Translations under genes and position numbers: made by a program
Notes under the pieces: generated by a model
Databases searched by the model: none
The model's input: the letters and a program-made list of their open reading frames with translations, nothing else
Told to the model about the DNA's origin: nothing
Shown here: positions 26,691 to 34,562 of the stretch, piece by piece
Position numbering within the stretch: the first letter of the stretch is position 1
Layout of the letters: the number at the start of each line of letters is the position of its first letter
Assembly: GCA_023245765.1 (NCBI GenBank)
Contig: JAHFJP010000007.1
Coordinates: 1 to 43,900 of the forward strand
DNA from: Candidatus Peribacteria bacterium
GTDB taxonomy: Bacteria; Patescibacteriota; Gracilibacteria; Peribacterales; Peribacteraceae
Direction: 5' to 3'
DNA length: 43,900 bases

Positions 26691-28772
26691 TCACGCATCC
26701 TTCACCACATACTTTTGCACGTCCGGTCGCAGCTTCAGAGTGCTGCTCCCCACCGTTCTGACGACTTTGACCGAAATCGAACGCCCCATATCCCATTCAT
26801 CCAGTTCCTTGGCCTGTATCATCGAATCGAACAGCCACTGTTCATCGAATCGGGACAATTGTTTTTCATCGAAGATGGCCTCCGGGTAAATGTTTTCATC
26901 CAATGGAATCCGGGCTGTGAGATTGTCGCCACCCCCGTACGGCGTGATCGTCACGATACGGACCGTGGGCCCCTCATAGACTCCCTCCGGATCTTTGATG
27001 ACGACGGTGGCATGGTGTTCCATGTCTTCGTATTCAATGGTATCGGGATTCGCGCTGCCGTTGACTGCGTACTCCTTCAGTGCGCCGGGCAGCTCCGTGC
27101 GATAGTCGTTTGCCCTTCTCTGGATGAAGGTGCATTCCGTATCCCACGACTTCGCGGGGATCGGGCCCTGCTCCCGGTCGAACATCTGTTCGATTTCTGC
27201 CAACTGCTGGGGAGCGAAAAAATCTCCGCAACACTCTTTGATCTTGGTTCCGATGGGAATGCGGAGTGTGGTTTCTTCGCCCGGAGAAGCGACGATCGTG
27301 ATGTAGCGCACACTTCTCATATCATACAGTCCTATGTTGCCCACAAATACTTTCACGTTCCTCTTTTGTTTCTTTATCTCCGGTGTGGATTGAACGCGGT
27401 CCGTCTCACGCTGAACAGCCTGTCGCTTGCCTTCCATCCGCCCGGAGATTTCCCGGTAATCGATCAGGGAACTGATCTGCTTCAGGTCCAAGACACCATC
27501 GAGCAGTTCCTCCCGCTTCTGTTTATCATCATGAATGTCTCCCGCGTATTCCTGGAGAATTTTGATGATCGCCTGCTCTCCGTCGGAATCCGGTGCCCCC
27601 AGAATGCGAAGCGCCTTTAGAGAATCGGTCACTTCTTCGAACGTGAAAGGATAACTGGTACCTGCCCACGTGACGCCGAAGTCGGCACTTTTTTGTATAG
27701 ACTTGATTTGCTCCGTCGCTTTCTGCTGAAAACTATCAACAATGCTCTCGAGCAGCACTTCGACCGTTTCCTCGTCCGCACCGATTTGCATCGCCTTTAT
27801 CAGGTTCACGGCGACGGTATTCGCATGGTCGGCATTGAGGCTATCGCCGCGGGTGGACGTGATATTTTCGGCTTCGGACAACAGTTGAATCTTGCGGAAT
27901 CCATCGGGCAACTGGATGATCTTCTGCCCCTGCTTTGTCGTCACCTGTTCCAGGCCGACAAACTCCACGTCCACGAGTTGCGTGTGATTCCAATCGGTAT
28001 TCCCAATCAGTCCGGACAAGCCGGCCGAGGATTCGGACGTTTCGTCCGGGCGGAACAAGTGTTCTTTCACCAGAACTATCGGTTTTTTCGTCTTGTCCCC
28101 CTCCTGGAAAAATGTGATCAGTTGCCGTTGCAGGAACGGCGCAACATCGTCGATGGAGACTTTGCGCGAAAACGCTCCCGTCTTATCGGGAAGGTACAGA
28201 GTGAATGAAAGACGTCCGCCGGGACCATATTCCCGTTTTGCGGTGAGCCCCACGCGAGTCGGGTTCACCGTTTTTTTGCCGGCATCCTGATTGATTTCTT
28301 CATTCGGTAGCCTTTTGTACTCGGCTATCTTGCCGAGCAGTCGTTCAATCTGGTCCAACTGTGCTTTCTGTGTTTGCAATTGCACTTTGGCTTGGTCCAA
28401 ACCCACCACGGCATTGTCGGGGCTTGCGAGTGCGTCCTTCGCGTCGGTGGCCTGTTGCGTATATGTGGGGGCAACGCCGACGCTTCCGAGCAGTCTGGTC
28501 ACAAATCTCGGCATGAGTCTCGTGAGAAGACCGTCGACTTTGGCCGTTGCCGGGTTCCTGTTCTGCCATCCGCGAAGGTCACTCAGATTTGTTCTGAGAC
28601 GATTTCGTATCTCGGTTCGATTCGTAAGTACCTGTATTTTCTGTCCCAATTCTTTATTGGATGCCGTCAGCCGCGGGCGATCATTGAGGGCATCGCGGAG
28701 CTCATTGAAACGCCGGTCCGCCAGTTCCGGCTGTTGTGTGATGTTGGTGTTGGCTTGCAGATCTTTTTTCAT
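26691..28772 (-). CDS. large hypothetical protein with internal repeat modules
   Basis: 693-aa ORF; VRYITIVASPGEETTLRIPIGTKI... resembles VRIVTITPYGGGDNLTARIPLDENI... Confidence 0.65.
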   Translation of the reverse strand: MKKDLQANTNITQQPELADRRFNELRDALNDRPRLTASNKELGQKIQVLTNRTEIRNRLRTNLSDLRGWQNRNPATAKVDGLLTRLMPRFVTRLLGSVGVAPTYTQQATDAKDALASPDNAVVGLDQAKVQLQTQKAQLDQIERLLGKIAEYKRLPNEEINQDAGKKTVNPTRVGLTAKREYGPGGRLSFTLYLPDKTGAFSRKVSIDDVAPFLQRQLITFFQEGDKTKKPIVLVKEHLFRPDETSESSAGLSGLIGNTDWNHTQLVDVEFVGLEQVTTKQGQKIIQLPDGFRKIQLLSEAENITSTRGDSLNADHANTVAVNLIKAMQIGADEETVEVLLESIVDSFQQKATEQIKSIQKSADFGVTWAGTSYPFTFEEVTDSLKALRILGAPDSDGEQAIIKILQEYAGDIHDDKQKREELLDGVLDLKQISSLIDYREISGRMEGKRQAVQRETDRVQSTPEIKKQKRNVKVFVGNIGLYDMRSVRYITIVASPGEETTLRIPIGTKIKECCGDFFAPQQLAEIEQMFDREQGPIPAKSWDTECTFIQRRANDYRTELPGALKEYAVNGSANPDTIEYEDMEHHATVVIKDPEGVYEGPTVRIVTITPYGGGDNLTARIPLDENIYPEAIFDEKQLSRFDEQWLFDSMIQAKELDEWDMGRSISVKVVRTVGSSTLKLRPDVQKYVVKDA

Positions 28773-28824
28773 GATTTCTCTCGAAGGGAAACTATGAAAT
28801 TATATCACATATTTAGCAATATTG

Positions 28825-29625
28825 TCAAATATCTTTGGGGACCCATAGTTCGTATTCGGCTACAGCTATCTCACCGAGATCTGTCCGGACGTCCTGAGAG
28901 GCCGCTAACCGGAAAAATTGCGCATTCGGACGAAAATCCCTCGATGTTCCCGGTCCAATCACGATTGCCCGGGGTCGAATACGATCCATTCTCGTGCGAC
29001 ATTCCTCTGCGTAACGATCATTATTACTGTTTGTGGGATCTCCTGGAAAGAGGGGACGTTCCCGCGAGAGTTCAATGCCGCAGAGAAAGAGCACCAGGTC
29101 TTCATTGCTCGGCCGTGCCGTCAGCTTCACGAGCGTTTCGAGGATGTCTCCCGTCATGTATACGCTTTTGCCGTTTTCTTCCACGCGATCCACAAAGCCA
29201 TCGGACTTATCAATCCCGATATACTGATGCGCTCCGAACACATGGGCGATTTCTTTCGGCTGAAAGGACATGTCTCCTCCGCATCCCAGGTCAACGAATG
29301 TCGTTCCAGACACCGCTTCTCGGAGACTGCCTCCAAACACAGTGAGATGCTCCGCGTTGACGTCTGTTGATACCATAGACCGCTGTGCTATCCGGCTCTG
29401 GTCATCCAGATCTACGAAACACGCTCTTCCCAGACTTTGCGAAAATGGAAGACGTCTATCCAGCTCAACGCCCAGACGAACGTCTCGCGACAACATTCCC
29501 TTGAAGACGGCACCGCGAACGACGTCACTCAATCTGGCAACTTCTGAAGATACCTCGCCGTTTTCCGGACCGAAGAGCGCCTGTTTTGCCTGATCGACAG
29601 TATTGATGTGTTTGCCAGCTGCCAT
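28825..29625 (-). CDS. putative SAM-dependent methyltransferase
   Basis: TTFVDLGCGGDMSF...YIGIDKSD motif I/II-like. Confidence 0.5.
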   Translation of the reverse strand: MAAGKHINTVDQAKQALFGPENGEVSSEVARLSDVVRGAVFKGMLSRDVRLGVELDRRLPFSQSLGRACFVDLDDQSRIAQRSMVSTDVNAEHLTVFGGSLREAVSGTTFVDLGCGGDMSFQPKEIAHVFGAHQYIGIDKSDGFVDRVEENGKSVYMTGDILETLVKLTARPSNEDLVLFLCGIELSRERPLFPGDPTNSNNDRYAEECRTRMDRIRPRAIVIGPGTSRDFRPNAQFFRLAASQDVRTDLGEIAVAEYELWVPKDI

Positions 29626-29696
29626 CGGTACATTGTATCACAAAAACAGCTTCTTGGCTCGGATGCGGGAAGTGATTGCTGTACACTGCGTCTCCC

Positions 29697-30512
29697 ATGC
29701 AGCAATATCTCGACCTTCTTCGCCATATTCTCGACCACGGTGTCAAAAAAGATGACCGCACGGGCGTAGGGACTCTGAGTACATTCGGCAATCAGATGCG
29801 GTTCAATCTGCAGGAGGGTTTCCCGCTCCTCACCACGAAGAAGCTCCACACGCGGTCGATCTTCCACGAACTCCTCTGGTTCCTGAAGGGTGATACCAAC
29901 ATCAAGTATTTGCACGATAACCAGGTGACGATCTGGGACGAGTGGGCGGATACAGATGGCAACCTCGGGCCGGTCTACGGCAAGCAATGGAGGAGATGGG
30001 AGGGGCCCGATGGCAAGGTCTACGATCAAGTCGCCGAGGTCATCGAGCAAATCAGGAAGAATCCGAATTCGCGTCGCCTGATCGTGAGTGCCTGGAACGT
30101 CGCGGATGTTCCCAAGATGGCGCTGCCGCCGTGCCACCTCCTATTTCAGTTCTACGTGAGTCCAGCAACCAGCGCAGGTCTTCGACCCGCGTTAAGTTGC
30201 ATGTTGTATCAACGGAGCTGCGACGTGTTTCTCGGAGTACCGTTCAATATTGCGAGTTATGCGCTCCTCACGCACATGATCGCGCAGGTCTGTGGCCTCC
30301 AAGTCGGCGAATTCGTTCACACGCTCGGCGATACGCACCTCTATCTGAATCATCTAGACCAGGCGAAGGAACAGCTCAGTCGCGAGCCACGGAACATTCC
30401 GCAGCTCAAACTCAATCCAGCAGTCAAAAATATCGATGACTTCAAATACGAGGACATTGAGATCCTGAATTATGATCCGCATCCATCAATAAAAGCCCCT
30501 ATTGCCATATAA
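29697..30512 (+). CDS. thyA: thymidylate synthase
   Basis: [85 protein letters not shown]. Confidence 0.96.
   Translation: MQQYLDLLRHILDHGVKKDDRTGVGTLSTFGNQMRFNLQEGFPLLTTKKLHTRSIFHELLWFLKGDTNIKYLHDNQVTIWDEWADTDGNLGPVYGKQWRRWEGPDGKVYDQVAEVIEQIRKNPNSRRLIVSAWNVADVPKMALPPCHLLFQFYVSPATSAGLRPALSCMLYQRSCDVFLGVPFNIASYALLTHMIAQVCGLQVGEFVHTLGDTHLYLNHLDQAKEQLSREPRNIPQLKLNPAVKNIDDFKYEDIEILNYDPHPSIKAPIAI
30172..30192. repeat. palindromic insertion inside thyA
   Basis: GCGCAGGTC-TTC-GACCCGCGT hairpin with one G-T pair; encodes AGLRPA in an extended loop. Confidence 0.6.
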
Positions 30513-30513
30513 A

Positions 30514-30545
30514 CGTCGGGACCGGGCTCGGGACCGGGACCGGAA
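30514..30545. repeat. 6-nt tandem repeat (CGGGAC)n between thyA and folA
   Basis: CGGGACCGGGCTCGGGACCGGGACCGG. Confidence 0.7.
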
Positions 30546-30562
30546 TGAGGTATTCTTTGCCT

Positions 30563-31087
30563 ATGATTATCTCTCTGATAGTCGCTGCCAGTGAAAACAA
30601 TGTTATTGGCAAAGATAATAAGCTTCCTTGGAACTTACCAAACGATTTAAAACATTTTAGAGATCTCACAAAAGGGCATGTTGTAATTATGGGCCGTAAA
30701 ACGTTTGAATCTATTGGTAAGCCACTTCCAAATCGCCGTAATGTGATTGTTTCAAGAAATTTAAAGGAAGCTCCTGTTGGGGCTGAAGTCACTGATAATC
30801 TCGGGGAATTCCTAATGAAATTATCGATGTTCGATTTCAAAGATAAACCTTCTGAAGAAATTTTTATTATTGGTGGTGGAGATATTTTTAATAAATTTTT
30901 GTTGGAGGGTTTTATGAAATTCACGGCTGATCGAATATATCTCACCCGAGTCCATGCGAATGTAGAAGGTGATGTTTTTTTCCCGGAAGTTGATTCCTCA
31001 CAATGGAACGGATCTTTACCTGAATATCATCCAGCTGACTCAGAGAATCAATTTCCATACTCCTTCATCACGTACGAACGCTCGTGA
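30563..31087 (+). CDS. folA: dihydrofolate reductase
   Basis: MIISLIVAASENNVIGKDNKLPWNLPNDLKHFRDLTKGHVVIMGRKTFESIGKPLPNRRNVIVSR. Confidence 0.96.
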   Translation: MIISLIVAASENNVIGKDNKLPWNLPNDLKHFRDLTKGHVVIMGRKTFESIGKPLPNRRNVIVSRNLKEAPVGAEVTDNLGEFLMKLSMFDFKDKPSEEIFIIGGGDIFNKFLLEGFMKFTADRIYLTRVHANVEGDVFFPEVDSSQWNGSLPEYHPADSENQFPYSFITYERS

Positions 31088-31088
31088 T

Positions 31089-31391
31089 TCATGACGCTGA
31101 TGAGGGCAAGATGCAGAGCTCCTCCAACATATGCATAAAGGAGGCCTGTATAGCGAGAAGGTCCTGCTGCTTCCCCCTGAGCGTGAATTTGAATCCACAA
31201 TTCGGTCCGATGCCGAGCGTCGCGACTTCCAGCCCCTTCACTGCATCATCCACAACACCCCCCGGTCCCGCAATACTCACGGCGATATTGTAATCGCCGC
31301 GCACAATGCCTCTCAACCTGTTGGCCAGTTGCTGGCAATTGAGCGCAGTGTGCCCAGACATTTTGCATTCGATGGTGACGGTCTCTTCCAT
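31089..31391 (-). CDS. small protein with possible HPr-like fold
   Basis: Pattern GHTALNCQQLANRLRGI...VVDDAVKGLEVATLGIGPNCGFKFTLRG resembles HPr layout but lacks the GIHARPA active site. Confidence 0.4.
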   Translation of the reverse strand: MEETVTIECKMSGHTALNCQQLANRLRGIVRGDYNIAVSIAGPGGVVDDAVKGLEVATLGIGPNCGFKFTLRGKQQDLLAIQASFMHMLEELCILPSSAS

Positions 31392-31584
31392 GGGTCGCGT
31401 ACTGTATGCGCAAATGTTTGCGTTGTACAGTTATCGCGCACGTGATAGATGTCGTCCTCACGATCGACAATACCCCAGATCTGCTGGTCTTCGTTTTTGT
31501 CTTCCTGAAGCCAAAAAATGATGTACACAGTCGTTCATCACGTTCATCGAAGGTATCGCGCCGGAGACCTGCGACACTGTGCTC

Positions 31585-32403
31585 ATGGCACCCGAGACAC
31601 TCATGACGGCCGATCAGGAAGTAGAAGCTGCAGTGCAGGACCTTGAGCGGCAGGCGCTCCAGAAAACGAATGTCGTTGGTGACTATGCTGGCGAGCTGGA
31701 AGAGGCCGCGGAGGATCCCGGCGAGCGTGTGGCGACCATGCGGGCGGAGAAAAAAGAGCAAGTTGTGCAGACAGTAAAGAAGAATGCTGCTCAGGCCAGG
31801 AATGCGACCAAGGATAATGCTGACCTGCATGTTGATCATTCACTCGCCGGCACAACCACACAGGGAAATGCCGGAGTTGGGGCGGGCCGTCGATCAATCA
31901 ATATCAATCCGGATGCCGTGGTGCGGGCTGCGCAGGGAAAGCAGGGAGAACAGAGCTTCAAAAATCTCGCGGCGCACGAAAACGCGCACGCGACCAAGCA
32001 GAAGATGATGCGCAATGTTCGGACGGCAAAGAAGGTCGTGGATGCATGGAGCCTTCATGAGTGGCATTCCGAGAAAGAAGGTGCAAAAGCAGAAGGAAAG
32101 GACACGAAGTCGTTCAACCGGGAGGGGCAGCCCAAGGACTATGCGAAAGCACAGGAACAGGGAAACGCACTGCAGGATCTGGGGATTCGCGAAGATGAAC
32201 TCGATACGTTCATTGCCGCCGGGGACAGTGAAGGACTCCAGCAGCGCGTGATCGAAGTCGAGGTGCAAAAGAGAGTCATCACACCGGAGGAGATGAAGAA
32301 GAATATCAATGAAGATCGCGGTTTGTATGCAAAGGCTGCACACGATGCACTGACGAAGCTTTTGCCACACGAAGCTGAAGTTCCGGCACATAGTGCGCCG
32401 TAA
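31585..32403 (+). CDS. hypothetical protein with HExxH-like motif
   Basis: FKNLAAHENAHATKQKMM; start at MAPETLM. Confidence 0.5.
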   Translation: MAPETLMTADQEVEAAVQDLERQALQKTNVVGDYAGELEEAAEDPGERVATMRAEKKEQVVQTVKKNAAQARNATKDNADLHVDHSLAGTTTQGNAGVGAGRRSININPDAVVRAAQGKQGEQSFKNLAAHENAHATKQKMMRNVRTAKKVVDAWSLHEWHSEKEGAKAEGKDTKSFNREGQPKDYAKAQEQGNALQDLGIREDELDTFIAAGDSEGLQQRVIEVEVQKRVITPEEMKKNINEDRGLYAKAAHDALTKLLPHEAEVPAHSAP

Positions 32404-32407
32404 AGCT

Positions 32408-32950
32408 TCAGCCCCGAATCAATTCCAAAAATTCCTGACGTGTCTTTTGGTTCTCTTTAAAAAGCCCCTTCACGCAGCTCGTCACTGCCGTCGAGTGCTG
32501 CTTCTGGACGCCGCGCATCATCATGCAGAGGTGGCTGCACTCGATCACGACGCCGATGCCTTTGGGTTTGAGGATTTTTTCGAGTGCATCGCAGATCTGC
32601 TGGCCCATGCGTTCCTGCACCTGGAGCCTGCGCGCGTACATGTCGACAATGCGGGGGATTTTGCTGAGGCCGATCACATGCTTGCGGGGGATGTAGCCCA
32701 CATGCACTTTGCCGAAGAAGGGGAGCAGGTGGTGCTCACAGAGCGAATACACCTCGATGTCCTTCACGATGACCATTCCCTCGGTATCCACCGGCATCAA
32801 TGCGTTGTTCACGATCGTTGCGAGATCCTGATCGTAGCCGGACGTCAGGAATTTGTAGGCCTCGCTCACCCGGCGGGGGGTGCCCTTCAATCCCGGGCGC
32901 TTGGGGTCTTCGCCGAGGGCTGCGATGAGTTTGTGGATGAGGGCGTCCAT
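32408..32950 (-). CDS. folE: GTP cyclohydrolase I
   Basis: [73 protein letters not shown]. Confidence 0.96.
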   Translation of the reverse strand: MDALIHKLIAALGEDPKRPGLKGTPRRVSEAYKFLTSGYDQDLATIVNNALMPVDTEGMVIVKDIEVYSLCEHHLLPFFGKVHVGYIPRKHVIGLSKIPRIVDMYARRLQVQERMGQQICDALEKILKPKGIGVVIECSHLCMMMRGVQKQHSTAVTSCVKGLFKENQKTRQEFLELIRG

Positions 32951-32993
32951 GGGACGAGCAGTATGCCTTGTTTCCCGGCATACGCGAAGACCA

Positions 32994-33479
32994 TTAGAGA
33001 CGAACAATCAGTTTGTTTGCCTTTTGGTCGAGCGTTTTGTCCAATAATTCTTCCCAGGTCTTCCCGATGACCGGGTGGGTAGCGGTCGGATCGAGAAGCT
33101 CGATCAGCGGTTCTAGGACGAACCGTCGCTCGTGCATGCGCGGATGCGGCAGAATCAGTGGCGGATCGGGTCGGATCAGGTTTCCGTGGAGCAGCAGATC
33201 CAGATCAATCGTCCGGGGACCGAATTTGAACGGAGGAGCCTTTTTTAAGTGTCGTTCGACATTGGTCAAAAATTCATAGACGTCATCCGGAGCGAGATCG
33301 GCATCGAAACCTGCAACCGCGTTGAGGAAATCGTCCTGCTGTTCGTGGTGCAGGGGGGCGCTGCGGTAGACCGACGAGAAGCGGATGCCCGGAAGGCGCT
33401 CGCGCAGCATCGTCGCCGCTGCTTTGAGGTTATCTTCGGGGTCGATGTTACTGCCGAGGGCGATGTAGATGGAGGTCAT
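32994..33479 (-). CDS. folK: 2-amino-4-hydroxy-6-hydroxymethyldihydropteridine pyrophosphokinase
   Basis: [51 protein letters not shown]. Confidence 0.95.
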   Translation of the reverse strand: MTSIYIALGSNIDPEDNLKAAATMLRERLPGIRFSSVYRSAPLHHEQQDDFLNAVAGFDADLAPDDVYEFLTNVERHLKKAPPFKFGPRTIDLDLLLHGNLIRPDPPLILPHPRMHERRFVLEPLIELLDPTATHPVIGKTWEELLDKTLDQKANKLIVRL

Positions 33480-33492
33480 GGCAGGCATGTCG

Positions 33493-34083
33493 CTACGATA
33501 GACATGGGAATATCGAGTGCAATGCATTTTGCACTTCTTCCAAATTTTTGCGCAGCAGCTCCTGATCAGGGCGCTGTCGGTGGCTTTCCATTACCCTCCA
33601 GGTGGTGGCTTTTGTGACCGCAAGTGTCATCAACATGGCCTTCTTCAGTGTAATCAGTATGTCCGAAAATTTTTCCGCACTCTGCATAATGGGGATGCCG
33701 GTCGCCGCCTGCACGAACAAACCGGACAGGAAATCTTCCAGCTTGTCCTCAGCGCTTACTGCGAGGAGCGTTGCCTGGCCTATGGCGAGGTTTTCGTATG
33801 ACCCTTCTCGTACGCGCTGTACGTCCAGGCCATACACTTTCTTGAGAAACCCATGTTCTTTCATGAGTCGATCGATCCAGGTGAGCGTCTGTACTCCATT
33901 CGGGTCTTGCACCGCTATCTGTTCCATGACCAGGTGGGGCAATGCAGGGACCTGTTCCAATGGATCCATTGCTTTGATGTGCTCGCGAGCCTCATCGAAC
34001 AGTCGCGTTCCGGCGCCCGCGACCGCCAGTTGCGGAGCGAGTTCCAGGAATTCAGCGTCGTTGTTTGGTTCCAGAGGTGTCAC
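33493..34083 (-). CDS. hypothetical protein embedded in folate operon
   Basis: 196-aa ORF between folB and folK; overlaps folB 3' end. Confidence 0.55.
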   Translation of the reverse strand: MTPLEPNNDAEFLELAPQLAVAGAGTRLFDEAREHIKAMDPLEQVPALPHLVMEQIAVQDPNGVQTLTWIDRLMKEHGFLKKVYGLDVQRVREGSYENLAIGQATLLAVSAEDKLEDFLSGLFVQAATGIPIMQSAEKFSDILITLKKAMLMTLAVTKATTWRVMESHRQRPDQELLRKNLEEVQNALHSIFPCLS

Positions 34084-34426
34084 GGTATCGCGTGATGGTG
34101 AGGGAGACGCCGGATGCGGGCAAAAGGGGGAATTTTCGCACGGTCACGGTCGCTGAGCAAGGCTTGTATTTGCGGAGAATCAGCCTTGCGGCATCCTCCG
34201 CAAATCGTTCAATGGTCTTTCGTTCGGTCTGCGCGAGTGCCTTCAAATCCTCCGTCACATCGACGTAGTTGATCGACTTCTTTACATCATCACTCTTCGC
34301 GGCGGCCACGGTATCGAGAGTCATCTCCACGGTCACGAGTAAACGTTGCTCAGCGTCACGCTCTGCTTTCGGGACGCCGATGTGGGTCCAGAGTTCGAGG
34401 TCGGTGATGGTGAGGAGGTCGCTCAT
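34052..34426 (-). CDS. folB: dihydroneopterin aldolase-like protein
   Basis: ITDLELWTHIGVPKAERDAEQRLLVTVEM, INYVDVTEDLKALAQTERKTIERFAEDAARLIL. Confidence 0.85.
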   Translation of the reverse strand: MSDLLTITDLELWTHIGVPKAERDAEQRLLVTVEMTLDTVAAAKSDDVKKSINYVDVTEDLKALAQTERKTIERFAEDAARLILRKYKPCSATVTVRKFPLLPASGVSLTITRYRDTSGTKQRR

Positions 34427-34448
34427 GTTAACATTTTACTGTAGTTGA

Positions 34449-34530
34449 TGCATTTTTTCCTGCCCTCACCCGCCCCGCACCTTGTTGCGCAAGGGTGCGG
34501 GGCACCCTCTCCCGCTGCGGCAGGAGAGGG
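34449..34530. repeat. palindromic repeat related to the one in wecB
   Basis: TGCATTTTTTCCTGCCCTCACC matches 991-1012 with one mismatch; GCCCCGCACC/GGGTGCGGGGC and CCTCTCC/GGAGAGG stems. Confidence 0.75.
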
Positions 34531-34562
34531 AATGAAACAGGGGTCCATTCATTTCGAATAAT

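Noticed and set aside
26646-27620. 324-aa plus-strand ORF opposite the 693-aa gene
   Set aside because: Overlaps the trmB-like 3' end and is antisense to a longer ORF with internal repeat structure.
30545-31087. folA start at 30545
   Set aside because: DHFR N-terminus conventionally begins at MIISLIVAASENNVIG, so ATG 30563 is preferred.
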